From Marilutibacter spongiae (lineage in GTDB: Bacteria > Pseudomonadota > Gammaproteobacteria > Xanthomonadales > Xanthomonadaceae): a stretch of DNA of 64,000 nucleotides. The stretch is from contig NZ_JACHTF010000002.1 in NCBI RefSeq assembly GCF_014145325.1, forward strand, positions 1 to 64,000, read 5' to 3'. A model generated the notes under the pieces. It worked only from the letters and a program-made list of their open reading frames with translations. It had not been told where the DNA came from and searched no databases. A program made the position numbers and the translations under genes. Positions 1 through 9,200 of this stretch are shown here, piece after piece. Every line of letters begins with the position of its first letter. The stretch's first letter is position 1.

Positions 1-232
1 TCTCGATCATGGCGAAGGGTTCGGTCCCGGTGCAGGCAACGCCGATAACAATTCCGGCCCATCAGGCCGCTTGAACGATAGGCCCCTGCGCCGCGGATTC
101 CATGATGGCCCGGACGATCAACGTCCACCCCAAGGCCGAATACACGACTGCAACCGCACCACTTCCCGACGATCGAAGATCAGCTAAGGCAGCCCTGCTT
201 GACGGAGGAGTCCATACATGAACTGTTAGCCA
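1..232. other. Left edge, no confident gene
   Basis: One plus-strand frame is open from base 2 to a TAA at 185-187 (61 codons, Gly/Asn/Arg-rich). It could be the 3' end of a gene entering from outside, but the product resembles nothing I recognise and an open frame of this length is expected by chance at this GC. Nothing else is visible before the inverted repeat at 225. Confidence 0.25.
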
Positions 233-839
233 TCACTGCGGGTAGATGAAGTCACTGCTCTCAGAAGGCACGCTCTGCAAAAAGTGAGCGAGCGCTCCTA
301 GCGACTTAGCCCAGATGTGTGTGGCCTCTTCGCGTGTAGCGGAGTAGCCCGTGTTGATAAAAATTGTGCAAGTAAAACCAGACGAATTACCATATTCCGT
401 GAATGTTGCGCCTTCCAGCTCCCAATTGAACGAAGTTGGTGCGGAAAAATTAGAAGTGTGCAAGAAGCGATCGAAGTGGAAGAATATTGGAAAGTAGTTC
501 TTTGCGTCGGCAATAGCGGACTTAGAGTTTATTGCGAACTCAATATATCCGGAGTCTCGATGTCCTTGATCGTCGTCGACAGGCCCACTTACGCAGCCTA
601 CCGAGAACAAGCCTGTCTGATGAGAATTGATTGCAAGCGCCAGATCAAGCAAGGCCGAGTCCTTAGCTAGCTCAGGTATGGCGCGGAGCGCGGCCTCATC
701 GCCTTTGACGTACTTAAAGCCATAGTTGGCGTCGCCATCCTCTCGCAGTACTCCGTCACCGCCGTATGGTATGGGCTTGGCTCGATGCCTGATGCTCAAA
801 TAGTTGGAGTGTCTAGTCATATTTGGTGTGATGGCTAAC
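225..839. repeat. 12-bp inverted repeat flanking one gene (cassette-like)
   Basis: GTTAGCCATCAC at 225-236 recurs as its exact reverse complement GTGATGGCTAAC at 828-839, just outside both ends of the gene at 233-820. On the minus strand the right copy reads GCCTAAC-GGATC-GTTAGCC. GCCTAAC fits the RYYYAAC core of attC, and GTTAGCC is one base off GTTRRRY. A gene starting about a dozen bases after a GTTAGCC core is the usual layout of an integron gene cassette. No complete attC and no integrase are visible, so cassette identity is inference. Confidence 0.45.
233..820 (-). CDS. Hypothetical protein, possible gene-cassette cargo
   Basis: This is a 195-residue protein I do not recognise. An upstream ATG at 868 is possible, but the ATG at 820 is preferred because it lies just inside the flanking inverted repeat. 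The sequence looks globular and soluble, with aromatic-rich stretches such as NYFPIFFHFDRF near the middle and no membrane segment or signal peptide. Base composition is clearly more AT-rich than the metal genes to the right, consistent with separate acquisition. It may be an immunity or effector-type cassette product, but nothing in the sequence proves a role. Confidence 0.5.
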   Translation of the reverse strand: MTRHSNYLSIRHRAKPIPYGGDGVLREDGDANYGFKYVKGDEAALRAIPELAKDSALLDLALAINSHQTGLFSVGCVSGPVDDDQGHRDSGYIEFAINSKSAIADAKNYFPIFFHFDRFLHTSNFSAPTSFNWELEGATFTEYGNSSGFTCTIFINTGYSATREEATHIWAKSLGALAHFLQSVPSESSDFIYPQ

Positions 840-889
840 GATCCGTTAGGCAGTATGCCAAATGGCATCCTGAGACTCGCCCGCTCGGA

Positions 890-1945
890 CTATGACGACC
901 GAAGTCGGCGCTCGTACCAGGGCTGGGATTGATTGACGATCCTGACCACCGACAGCATTACCGGCACCTCGATCAGCACGCCCACCACCGTGGCCAGCGC
1001 CGCGCCCGATTGCACGCCGAACAGGGCCACTGCCGTGGCGACTGCCAGTTCGAAGAAGTTGCTTGCGCCGATCAGCGCCGAAGGTCCAGCCACGCAATGA
1101 GCGACGCCGAGCCTGCGGTTGAGCAGGTAGGCCAGACCGGAGTTGAAATACACCTGGATCAGGATCGGCACGGCCAGGATCGCGATGATCAGCGGCTGCT
1201 CGATGATCTGCCTACCCTGGAATCCGAACAGCAGCAGGAGCGTTGCCAGCAGCGCGACCAGCGACACCGGCCCTAGCCGCGCGAGCACCGCATCGAGCCT
1301 CGCCTGCCCGCCATTGGCCAGCAGCCAGCGGCGCAGCAGCACGGCAACCGCGACCGGCACGAGGATATACAGGCCGACCGACAGCGCCAGCGTGTCCCAG
1401 GGCACGGTGATCGACGACAGCCCCAGCAGCAGCGCCACCAGCGGCGCGAAGACTACCACCATGATGGCGTCATTGAGCGCGACCTGACTCAGGGTGAAGT
1501 TCGCATCGCCGCGGCACAGGTTGCTCCACACGAACACCATCGCGGTGCACGGCGCGGCCGCCAGCAGGATCAGGCCGGCCATGTAGGAGTCGACCTGGTC
1601 GGGTGGCAGCCAGTCGGCGAACACATATCGGAGGAAGAACCACCCCAACAGGGTCATCGAGAACGGCTTGACCGCCCAGTTGACGAACAGGGTGACGCCG
1701 ATCCCGCGCCAGTGTTTGCCTACCTCCCGCATGGCGCCGAAGTCGACCTTCAGCAGCATCGGGATGATCATCAGCCAGATCAGGGCAGCTACTGGCAGAT
1801 TGACCTTGGCAACCTCCATGCGGCCAAGGCTTGCGAAGGTGTCGGGCAGGAAGTGCCCCAGACCGGTGCCGATCACGATGCACAGCCCGACCCAAAGGGT
1901 CAGGTAACGTTCGAACAACCCCATGCGGGGCGCTGCCTCAGCCAT
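890..1945 (-). CDS. Arsenite efflux permease, ACR3 family
   Basis: This 351-residue integral membrane protein of the bile/arsenite/riboflavin superfamily exports As(III) across the inner membrane using the proton gradient. About ten hydrophobic segments are visible. The conserved ACR3 cysteine lies in the motif APCTAMVFVWS near residue 150, and a typical GASNFFELAVA stretch lies in the C-terminal half. The length is normal for the family. It is the last gene of arsR-arsC-ACR3, and its start overlaps the arsC stop by 8 bases, implying translational coupling. It is ACR3, not the unrelated ArsB type. Confidence 0.93.
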   Translation of the reverse strand: MAEAAPRMGLFERYLTLWVGLCIVIGTGLGHFLPDTFASLGRMEVAKVNLPVAALIWLMIIPMLLKVDFGAMREVGKHWRGIGVTLFVNWAVKPFSMTLLGWFFLRYVFADWLPPDQVDSYMAGLILLAAAPCTAMVFVWSNLCRGDANFTLSQVALNDAIMVVVFAPLVALLLGLSSITVPWDTLALSVGLYILVPVAVAVLLRRWLLANGGQARLDAVLARLGPVSLVALLATLLLLFGFQGRQIIEQPLIIAILAVPILIQVYFNSGLAYLLNRRLGVAHCVAGPSALIGASNFFELAVATAVALFGVQSGAALATVVGVLIEVPVMLSVVRIVNQSQPWYERRLRSS

Positions 1946-2456
1946 CGACGGACCCCTCGTCGTCAGGCTGCACGAAGCCGATACGATCGAGCGACTCCTT
2001 CAGAGTTGCATGGTCGTCCCAGGCCTCGGCCGGCAACGCCAGCAGCGCCTGCAGGCGCGCCTTGACGATGCGGTGAGCCTGGCGGAACGCCTCTCGCTTG
2101 TCCTCGTCATTGCCCTCCACCACGGCCGGGTCGGGAAGCCCCCAGTGCGCGCGCAGGAAGTCGCCGAACACGATGGGGCAGGTTTCGGCCGCGGCCGAGT
2201 CGCAGACCGTCACCACCAGGTCCATCGGCGCCGCATCCACCGTCGCGAACTCGTCCCAGGACTTGCTGCGCAGGCCGGCCGTGGCGATGCCCTCGGCCGC
2301 CAGTTGGCCCAGGGCGAAGGGATTGACCGTGCCGGTCGGCTGGCTGCCGGCGCTGAACACTTCGAAGCGATGGCCGGCCCAGGCGCGGAGCGTGGCCTCG
2401 GCAAGAACGCTGCGGGCGGAGTTGCCGGTGCAGAGGAATAGGACGCGACGCTTCAC
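1938..2456 (-). CDS. arsC: Arsenate reductase, LMW-phosphatase type
   Basis: This 172-residue cytoplasmic protein should reduce As(V) to As(III), which the adjacent ACR3 pump exports. The N-terminal P-loop reads FLCTGNSARS, matching the CX5R phosphatase loop of thioredoxin-coupled ArsC. VCDSAAAETCP near residues 84-94 supplies the two further cysteines of the redox relay. The C-terminus extends somewhat past the usual ~140 residues with an HATLKESLDRIGF tail. The start overlaps the arsR stop by four bases (ATGA) and the end overlaps the ACR3 gene, so the three form one tight operon. Confidence 0.92.
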   Translation of the reverse strand: MKRRVLFLCTGNSARSVLAEATLRAWAGHRFEVFSAGSQPTGTVNPFALGQLAAEGIATAGLRSKSWDEFATVDAAPMDLVVTVCDSAAAETCPIVFGDFLRAHWGLPDPAVVEGNDEDKREAFRQAHRIVKARLQALLALPAEAWDDHATLKESLDRIGFVQPDDEGSVDG

Positions 2457-2827
2457 GGGGTGGGTTCCTTGATTGGGGGCGGTCTGGGGTTGCGGTCAGC
2501 AGCGCAGATGGTCGCCGCGCCGGGGCTGCAGCTTGCATCCTGGGAGCCTGCGCAGCAGTTGTTGGTCAGGTAGGCGACCAGCGCATTCATGGCATCGAAG
2601 TTGGCGCTGTAGCAGACGTTGCGGCCCCGGCTCTCGCTGCCGATCAGGCCGGCATGCACGAGTTCCTTCAGGTGGAAGGACAGGGTGGCGCCGGGTACGG
2701 CCAACGCCTCGCCGATTTCGCCTGCCATGCGGCCGTCCGGTCCGGCTTCGACCAGCAATCGGAAGATTGCAAGCCGGGTGGCGTGGCCCAGCGCCGTCAA
2801 CGCGGTGATTGCCTGATTCGTTTTCAT
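2453..2827 (-). CDS. arsR: ArsR-family repressor of the ars operon
   Basis: This is a 124-residue winged-helix repressor. The HTH region spans about residues 30-70 (VPGATLSFHLKELVHAGLI). A vicinal cysteine pair, NNCCAG, near residue 90 plus two later cysteines (DASCSPG, TICAAD) form a C-terminal thiol cluster, the arrangement seen in ArsR proteins that sense As(III) outside the classic alpha-3 CVCDLC site. It should leave the operator when As(III) binds. It is first in the operon and overlaps arsC by four bases. A perfect palindrome covers its start codon. Confidence 0.9.
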   Translation of the reverse strand: MKTNQAITALTALGHATRLAIFRLLVEAGPDGRMAGEIGEALAVPGATLSFHLKELVHAGLIGSESRGRNVCYSANFDAMNALVAYLTNNCCAGSQDASCSPGAATICAADRNPRPPPIKEPTP

Positions 2828-2862
2828 TATTCTAGAATAATAGAATTAATATCGAACAGCAA
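2827..2862 (-). promoter_or_regulatory. arsR promoter with overlapping palindromic operator
   Basis: On the minus strand, TTGCTG (2857-2862), a 17-bp spacer and TATTCT (2834-2839) form a sigma70-like promoter. The perfect 14-bp palindrome TTATTCTAGAATAA (2827-2840) covers the -10 box and reaches the first base of the arsR start codon, an ideal ArsR operator position. The predicted transcription start coincides with the ATG and no Shine-Dalgarno is visible, so the mRNA may be leaderless. Confidence 0.55.
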
Positions 2863-2901
2863 TCGCCCCGAATCCAACCCCCCATCTCGAACATAAGGCG
2901 G

Positions 2902-2919
2902 CGCTATGCGCGCATAGCG
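2902..2919. repeat. 18-bp perfect palindrome between eptA-like and arsR
   Basis: CGCTATGCGCGCATAGCG is fully self-complementary with no loop. It lies downstream of the phosphoethanolamine transferase stop and upstream of the arsR promoter. The absence of a loop and U-tract argues against an intrinsic terminator; a dimeric regulator site or recombination site is possible. Confidence 0.4.
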
Positions 2920-2940
2920 TCAGTGGGAGGGTTACCGCCG

Positions 2941-4713
2941 TCAGGGTGCGGCAACGGCATTGAAATCATCGTTCACAATCTGCGCAGCCGCCGTGCGCAC
3001 TGTGCAAGGTGCGAAGATGTCGAACGCAGGGTCATATTCGCGAGTTGACACTTGCAGCAGCCCGAGTACCGAGTGGAACAAGTAGTCGTGGCTGACCGGC
3101 TGGGTGGCCTGTTGCTTCAGGCATCTGGCATCCACGCCGCGATCTGCCGCCATTCCTGGCGACAGCCACATCACCATCGGCACCTTGACCTGGGTTTCTG
3201 GCGCCAAGGCGTACGGCAGTCCATGCAGGTAAAGATTGCGTTCGCCCAGGGATTCGCCATGATCGGACACGTAGACCAGCGCGGTGTCGTGATTGGCGTC
3301 CTGGGCCAGCAGATCGACCGTGCGCGCCAGGAAATCGTCGGTCGCCAGGATCGCATTGTCGTAGGCATTGACGATCTCCTGCTGCGTACATGCCCCTAGG
3401 TCGGGACTGGTGCAGTCGGGCCGGTACACACGCAAGGCCGGCGGATAGCGTCGGAAATAGCTGGGACCGTGGTTGCCCAGTTGGTGCAGCACGACCACCA
3501 CATCGCCGGGGTTGGTGTCGATGGCCTCGTGCAGCCCTTCCAGCATGATGACGTCGCGGCAGGTCCGATCGTCGCACAGCGGATTGTTGCGCAGCTGCCG
3601 GTACGACTCGAACGCCAAGCCGTCGCAGACGCCCTTGCAGCCGGTCTGATTGTCCCGCCACAGGGTCTTGATGCCGGCGCGTTCCAGCACGTGCAGTAGC
3701 GACTCGGACTGGCGGATCAGGGACCGGTCGTAACCGCGGCGTCCGATCACCGAGAACATGCACGGCACCGACACTTCGGTGTTCGAGCCACAGGCGGTGA
3801 CATCACGGAAGTTGATTACGTCCCGTTTTGCGAGTTGCGGTGTAGTCTGGCGTGCGTAGCCGTTGAGGCCCCAGTTCTGGGCGCGCACCGTTTCGCCGAT
3901 CACGATCACGAGCAAGTGCGGCTTGGTCGTCGGGGTGTGGCCGGCCAGTCGCGCGTCCGCCGCTACCACTTGGCGCGGGCCCTTCGGCTCGCCCATATCG
4001 CCCAGCAACACCCGCCCCAACGAGGACAGGTAATTGCCCGGTGCGATCAGATAGCGCAGGGGCTTGTGGTTGCGCATCAACGACGACACATCCTGGAACG
4101 CCACCAGCAAGGCCACTACCGCCAACGCGGTCAGGGCGACGACCGTGAGGACGCGCTGGATCAGCGCTCGCCACCAAGACGTGCGTCGGATCCGCACCGT
4201 CCACAGCAACGCCGCGGGCAACAAACCGTAGGCTAACATCATGCCGATCAGCGCCGGCGTCAACAGCTCTGCGGACTCGCGGCTGTCGGTGCCCAACACG
4301 TTGCGCACCATACCCGGGTCAAGATGCACCGCGTAGGCGCTGGCAAAGTAGCTTGCTGCCGCCGTGGTCAGCAGCAGCATCGTCAGCACCGGCTTAGCCG
4401 TCCAGCGCGTCAGAAGCAGGCACAGCAGCGCTGCGTGCACGGCAAAGATGGCCACGAACAGCGACGCGGCGGTCAGCCAGCCTGTCGGTCCGGACAGGTC
4501 GCCGGCGGCGGACGCGGCACGCCAAAACGCGCCATTGGCAGTGACGGCGAAGTACGCGCTCGCCAACAGCGCCAGACCTTCTGAGCTCAGTTCGGGGCGC
4601 CGACCGGTCCACGGGAGCCACCGCGGACGGCGGGCCTCCATCATGCCGTCAGCCATCCCATCCACTCTCAACCACTCGGTCCGACGCGCATCCCGCGCTT
4701 CACGCATGACCAT
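2941..4713 (-). CDS. MCR/EptA-type lipid A phosphoethanolamine transferase
   Basis: This 590-residue inner-membrane enzyme should transfer phosphoethanolamine from phosphatidylethanolamine to lipid A, lowering the negative charge that polymyxins bind. About five N-terminal membrane helices (residues 45-220) precede a periplasmic sulfatase-fold domain. The metal-site residues appear in VIGETVRAQNWG, the nucleophile threonine is in GSNTEVSVPCMFS (about T312), and the domain continues with GNHGPSYF and YVSDHGESLGE. Several cysteine pairs expected in MCR/EptA are present (GCKGVCDG, CDDRTC). The start overlaps the czcD stop, so it is coupled to the czc operon. From memory the wording is close to MCR-5-like proteins; I have no computed identity. 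Confidence 0.88.
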   Translation of the reverse strand: MVMREARDARRTEWLRVDGMADGMMEARRPRWLPWTGRRPELSSEGLALLASAYFAVTANGAFWRAASAAGDLSGPTGWLTAASLFVAIFAVHAALLCLLLTRWTAKPVLTMLLLTTAAASYFASAYAVHLDPGMVRNVLGTDSRESAELLTPALIGMMLAYGLLPAALLWTVRIRRTSWWRALIQRVLTVVALTALAVVALLVAFQDVSSLMRNHKPLRYLIAPGNYLSSLGRVLLGDMGEPKGPRQVVAADARLAGHTPTTKPHLLVIVIGETVRAQNWGLNGYARQTTPQLAKRDVINFRDVTACGSNTEVSVPCMFSVIGRRGYDRSLIRQSESLLHVLERAGIKTLWRDNQTGCKGVCDGLAFESYRQLRNNPLCDDRTCRDVIMLEGLHEAIDTNPGDVVVVLHQLGNHGPSYFRRYPPALRVYRPDCTSPDLGACTQQEIVNAYDNAILATDDFLARTVDLLAQDANHDTALVYVSDHGESLGERNLYLHGLPYALAPETQVKVPMVMWLSPGMAADRGVDARCLKQQATQPVSHDYLFHSVLGLLQVSTREYDPAFDIFAPCTVRTAAAQIVNDDFNAVAAP

Positions 4714-5599
4714 GCGCCTCCCCGCATGGCGTCAATTCCACCTGCAGCGTGGCGTGATGGACGTTGAACTGCTCCTTCAGCGCCTCGGCCAGCGCACCTC
4801 GCATCTGCTCGGCATCCACGCCGGCGTCCTGTAACACTACATGGGCGGTCAGGACCGGCTGCTGCGATCCCAGTGCCCACACATGCAGATCGTGGATCTC
4901 GCGCACGCCGGGATGAGACACCAGCATGGATCGGAGCGACTCCAGTTCCATCCCCGCCGGCACGCCTTGCATCAACACATGGCCGGCCTGACGCAGCAAC
5001 GTCCACGTGCGCGGCAGCACCCACAGGCCGATCAGCGCGGCGATGATCGGATCAGCCAAGGTCCAGCCGGTGAAGCGGATGATCAGCGCACCTATGATGA
5101 CGCCCACCGACCCTAGCATGTCGCTCCAGACTTCCAGGTAGGCGCCACGCACGTTCAAGCTGGTGCCGCTGCCAGCCTTGAGCAGGCGCATCGAAATCAG
5201 GTTCACCACCAGCCCGATGGTCGCAATCACCAGCATGCCTCCGGAGGCCACTTCCGGCGGCTGCCGAAAGCGACCCGCTGCCTCCCACAGGATGTAGCCG
5301 GCCACGACGAACAGCAGCCCGCCGTTGATCATCGCGCCGATGGCCTCCATGCGGGCATACCCGTAGGTACGCTTGGCATCCGGTGGACGTCGGCTCAGCC
5401 GTACCGCGAACAGCGAGATCGCCAGCGCGATGACGTCGGTCATCATGTGCGCCGCGTCGGACAGCAATGCGAGGCTATTGGTCAGCAAGCCACCGACGAC
5501 TTCGGCGATCAGGAACGATGCGGTCAAACCGAAGGCCCACCAGAGTGGCTTCTCGTGCTTGATCTCGCTGGTGCCGTGATCGTGCCCTGCGCCCATCAC
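4700..5599 (-). CDS. czcD: Cation diffusion facilitator, CzcD type
   Basis: This 299-residue inner-membrane divalent-metal/proton antiporter moves Zn, Cd or Co from cytoplasm to periplasm. Six membrane helices are followed by a ferredoxin-like cytoplasmic domain from about residue 205 (HPGVREIHDLHVWALGS). The TM2 metal site reads HMMTD. In TM5 the usual HxxxD reads EVWSD, with Glu for His, a variant that may tune specificity. The N-terminus carries histidines (GAGHDHG). The start overlaps the upstream PII-like gene by four bases and the stop overlaps the phosphoethanolamine transferase start. Confidence 0.92.
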   Translation of the reverse strand: MMGAGHDHGTSEIKHEKPLWWAFGLTASFLIAEVVGGLLTNSLALLSDAAHMMTDVIALAISLFAVRLSRRPPDAKRTYGYARMEAIGAMINGGLLFVVAGYILWEAAGRFRQPPEVASGGMLVIATIGLVVNLISMRLLKAGSGTSLNVRGAYLEVWSDMLGSVGVIIGALIIRFTGWTLADPIIAALIGLWVLPRTWTLLRQAGHVLMQGVPAGMELESLRSMLVSHPGVREIHDLHVWALGSQQPVLTAHVVLQDAGVDAEQMRGALAEALKEQFNVHHATLQVELTPCGEAHGHA

Positions 5600-5919
5600 C
5601 GTTCTCCTGCGGCTGCTTGACTCACCGGCCAGGCGTGGTCCACCGGGTGGACGAAGACGGCCCCCGAGGGGAGGCCGCCAACATGTCCTTTTTCCCGAAT
5701 CAGTCCGACGACCTGCTCAAAATGCGCGTCTTCGCAGTAGGCCTCCAGTCGAACCTCCAACTCACCCTCCGAGCCCATGTCCGCTCGTACGATGGCCGCG
5801 TCTGGTTGCACGACGCCGTGCACCCGGCTGAGCGAAAGGTGGTACAGGTCCGCCTGCTCAAGCGCACGCACAACCGGCCCGGCGTGGGAGGAATGGACGA
5901 ATGCGACGATCAGTTTCAT
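5596..5919 (-). CDS. PII-like signalling protein (czc operon, second copy)
   Basis: This 107-residue protein has a PII-like ferredoxin fold: beta strand KLIVAFVHSSHAGPVVRALEQADLYHLSLSRVHG, a T-loop-like segment, then a conserved C-terminal strand ending AVFVHPVDHAW. The ATG at 5919 is chosen over 5934 because GAGGG sits about eight bases upstream. It lies between another PII-like gene and czcD and overlaps czcD by four bases. Members found in metal operons probably sense a metal or nucleotide and bind the efflux pump; that is inference. A CutA-like trimer is an alternative reading. Confidence 0.72.
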   Translation of the reverse strand: MKLIVAFVHSSHAGPVVRALEQADLYHLSLSRVHGVVQPDAAIVRADMGSEGELEVRLEAYCEDAHFEQVVGLIREKGHVGGLPSGAVFVHPVDHAWPVSQAAAGER

Positions 5920-5946
5920 GGTGGTATCCCTCATGTGCCCACACGC

Positions 5947-6267
5947 TCATGGCGTGTCGTTGATCGGCATCGATTGTTCGATCGTACTGACGTAGATCCA
6001 GCCCGCGTCTGCGTGGCCGGTACGCCCTACTGTCCGGAAGATTTCGACCGCCTTGGCAACGTCATCGTCTTCACAGAACAACTCCATCTGTATTTCATTG
6101 ATGACCTTGTCGCCCAACTCGACCGAGTACTGCTGCTCGCGCGCACTGAGTGCGCGCAGCAGGCCTTTCACGTCGAACAGGCTCAGTCGCTGGAAACCGG
6201 CAGCCTCCAGTGCGTGGATCAGATCAGAGACCCGGTTGCGGTGCACGAACGCCTTGATCTGTTTCAT
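5947..6267 (-). CDS. PII-like signalling protein (czc operon, first copy)
   Basis: This 106-residue protein is readily aligned with PII-family proteins: KQIKAFVHRNRVSDLIHAL at the start, a central segment with VKGLLRALS and EQQYSVELG where the T-loop would be, and GRTGHADAGWIYVSTIEQ at the end, equivalent to the PII region after the B-loop. The uridylylated tyrosine motif of GlnB is not conserved, so nitrogen control is unlikely. It is coupled to czcA by a four-base ATGA overlap and followed by a second, divergent copy. A hetero-oligomer of the two copies is possible. Confidence 0.78.
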   Translation of the reverse strand: MKQIKAFVHRNRVSDLIHALEAAGFQRLSLFDVKGLLRALSAREQQYSVELGDKVINEIQMELFCEDDDVAKAVEIFRTVGRTGHADAGWIYVSTIEQSMPINDTP

Positions 6268-9200
6268 GGAGCGGTCTCCTGTGCTTTGCGCTCAGCGCGG
6301 TTTTCCAGCCATTCGTACAAGACGGGCAACAGGATCAGCGTCAGAAACGTTGAGCTGATCAATCCGCCCACGACCACCGTCGCCAACGGACGCTGGGTCT
6401 CGGCGCCGACGCCGCTGGACAGCAGCATCGGCACCAGGCCCAGGATCGCGACGCTGGCGGTCATCAGCACCGGCCGCAACCGCAAGGCTGTGCCCTGGAT
6501 CACAGCCTCACGCACCGATCGGCCCTTGTCGCGCAACTCGTTGAGGAAGCTCACCAGCACGATGCCGTTGAGCATGGCCACGCCGAACACCGCGATGAAG
6601 CCGATCGCGGAGGGCACTGACAGATACTGGCCAGTGACAAACAGTGCGAGCAAGCCGCCGATGGTGGCGAACGGCACGTTGGCCAGGATCAGCGCAGCGT
6701 ACTTGATCGAGTTGAACGCGGTGTAGAGCAGCACGAAGATGAAGAAGATCGTGATCGGCACGATCAACGCCAACTTCGCCAAGGCGCGTTGCTGGTTCTC
6801 GAATGCGCCGCCCCACTCGATCCAGTAACCTGCGGGCAGTGTCACCTGCTGCTTGATCGCGGCCTCAGCCTCCTTGACGAAACCGTCGACGTCTCGGCCG
6901 CGCACGTCCATCTGGATCACGGCATAGCGCTGCAGTTGCTCGCGGCGGACGAACGAGTAGCCTTCGGCCACGCTCACGTCAGCAACCTCCGACAACGGCA
7001 CCAAGGCACCGGTGGCCGTGCGCAACGGGATCTTCCGCAAAGCCTCGACCGAATCGCGAGTCGCATCGCTCAACCGCACCGCGATGTCGAACCGCTTCAC
7101 GCCATCGAGCAGCACACTCACCGGCTCACCGCCCAGGCCATTGCGGACGATGGTGAGCACTTCCTCGGCATTCATGCCGTGACGGGCCAGTTCATCCCGA
7201 TCGACCTGGATGCGAATCTGCGGCTTGCCGACATTGGCCTCCAGCGACAGATCGGCCACCCCTTGCACCTTGCCGAGGACAGTCTTGAGCTGGCCGCTGA
7301 TGCGGTCGAGTTCCTCCAGGTCTTCGCCATAGAGTTTCAGCGCCAAGGTCGCACGCACGCCCGAGATCAATTCCTCCACGCGCATCTGGATCGGTTGGGT
7401 GTAGCCCGGCACCACGTTGGGCACGACCTTCTCCAGCGTCTCCTGCATGGCTTCTTCGAGTTGCTTGATGTTTCGGCCGGACTTCCACTCGTCCTCGGGT
7501 TTGAGGGCGGTGTAGATTTCCATGTAGTTGACGTCGGCAGTTTCGCCTTTCTCGGCGCGGCCGATCATCGCCAGCGTGGTCTCGACCTCCGGAAACTGCT
7601 CGAATGCCTTGGCAATGGTGTTGCTGGTCTTGATCGATTCGTTCAGCGAAGTCGACGGGATGCCCGTGACGCGCCACATGATCGAGCCTTCTTGCAACTG
7701 CGGCATGAACTCCTTGCCCAGGAACGGGAACAGCGCCAGGCTCGCCAACAGTGCGACGACGGCGCTGACCACGACCACCCGCTTGCGTGCCAGCGCCTTG
7801 TCCAACAGCGGCCGGTAGCCGCGTTTGATTTTGGCGACCAGCCACGTATCGCGCTCCGGCTTGGGCTTGAGGATCATCGAGGCCAGCACCGGGATCAGGG
7901 TCAGGCTCAGGATCAGCGAACCGGCCATTGCGAAGGCAATATTGAAAGCCATCGGCTTGAACATCTTGCCTTCGAGTCCTTCCAGCGCGAACAGCGGCAG
8001 GAACACGACGATGATGATGCCGATCGCAAACGTAATCGGGTTGGCCACTTCCTTCGCCGCCGCCAGCACCGCGGAGGTCCTGTCGACCTTCTCGCCGTGC
8101 TCGAGACGCTCGGCCATGATCCGGAAGGCGTTCTCGACCATCACCACCGCGCCGTCGACCATCATGCCGATGCCGATCGCTAATCCAGCCAGCGACATCA
8201 GGTTGGCCGACAGGCCAACCTGGCCCATCCCGATGAAGGCAATCAGCATCGCCAGTGGCAACGTCACGATCACAACCAGCGCCGAGCGCAGTTCGCCCAG
8301 GAACAGGAACAGGATGATCGCCACCAGGATCGAGCCTTCGATCAACGCGCGAGTCGCCGTCCCCACCGCCTTGTTGACCAGGTCGGTGCGCTCGTAGATC
8401 GGCTTGAGCACCATCGTCTTGGGCAACGCATCGCGTACGACATCGAGTTTGCCCTTGACCGCTTCGACCACGTCCTTGGCGTTCTCGCCGATGCGCGCCA
8501 GGGCCATGCCCAGCACGACTTCCTCGCCGTCGCGGGTCACCGCACCAAAGCGCGGCGCCGGGGCTTCCACCACGGTGGCCACATCGCGCAAATACACCGG
8601 CACGCCATCCTCGGCCTTGAGCACGATCTCACCGATATCCTTGGTAGATCGCAACAGGCCCAGGCCACGAACAAGGAACTGTTCGCGCCCCACGTCCATG
8701 ACGTTGCCGCCGACCTGGCCGTTGTTGGCCGGAATCGCGTTGATCACGTCGCCAAACCCCAGTCCACGCGCATAGAGCCGTTGCGGATCGATCTGGACCT
8801 GATACTCGCGCTCGCCGCCGCCCCAGGAGGAGACATCGTCCACACCAGGCGCGGTGCGCAGGATCAGGCGCACCGTCCATTCCTGCCAGGTGCGCAGGTC
8901 CATGTCGGTGACCTGATCCTTGCTGACGCCCGGAGCACGCTCGACCGTGTACCAGAACACCTGACCCAGACCGGAGGTATTGGGCCCCATGCTCGGCTTG
9001 CCATAGCCTTCGGGCAGTCGATCGCCAATCTCCTGCAGTCGCTCGTTGACCAGCTGCCGCGCGAAATAGATGTCCATGTCGTCCTCGAAATAGACGGCGA
9101 CATAGGACAGGCCAAACAGGCTGACCGATCGGATTTCCTGCACTTTCGGCAGACCGGCGAGCGCCGATTCGATCGGGGTCGTCAACAGAAGTTCGATGTC

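Noticed and set aside
40-75. GCCGATAACAATTCCGGCCC as the left partner of the Tn3 right end
   Set aside because: It resembles the flank outside the right end (GATAACGGCCCC), not the repeat itself, and is in the wrong orientation; likely chance.
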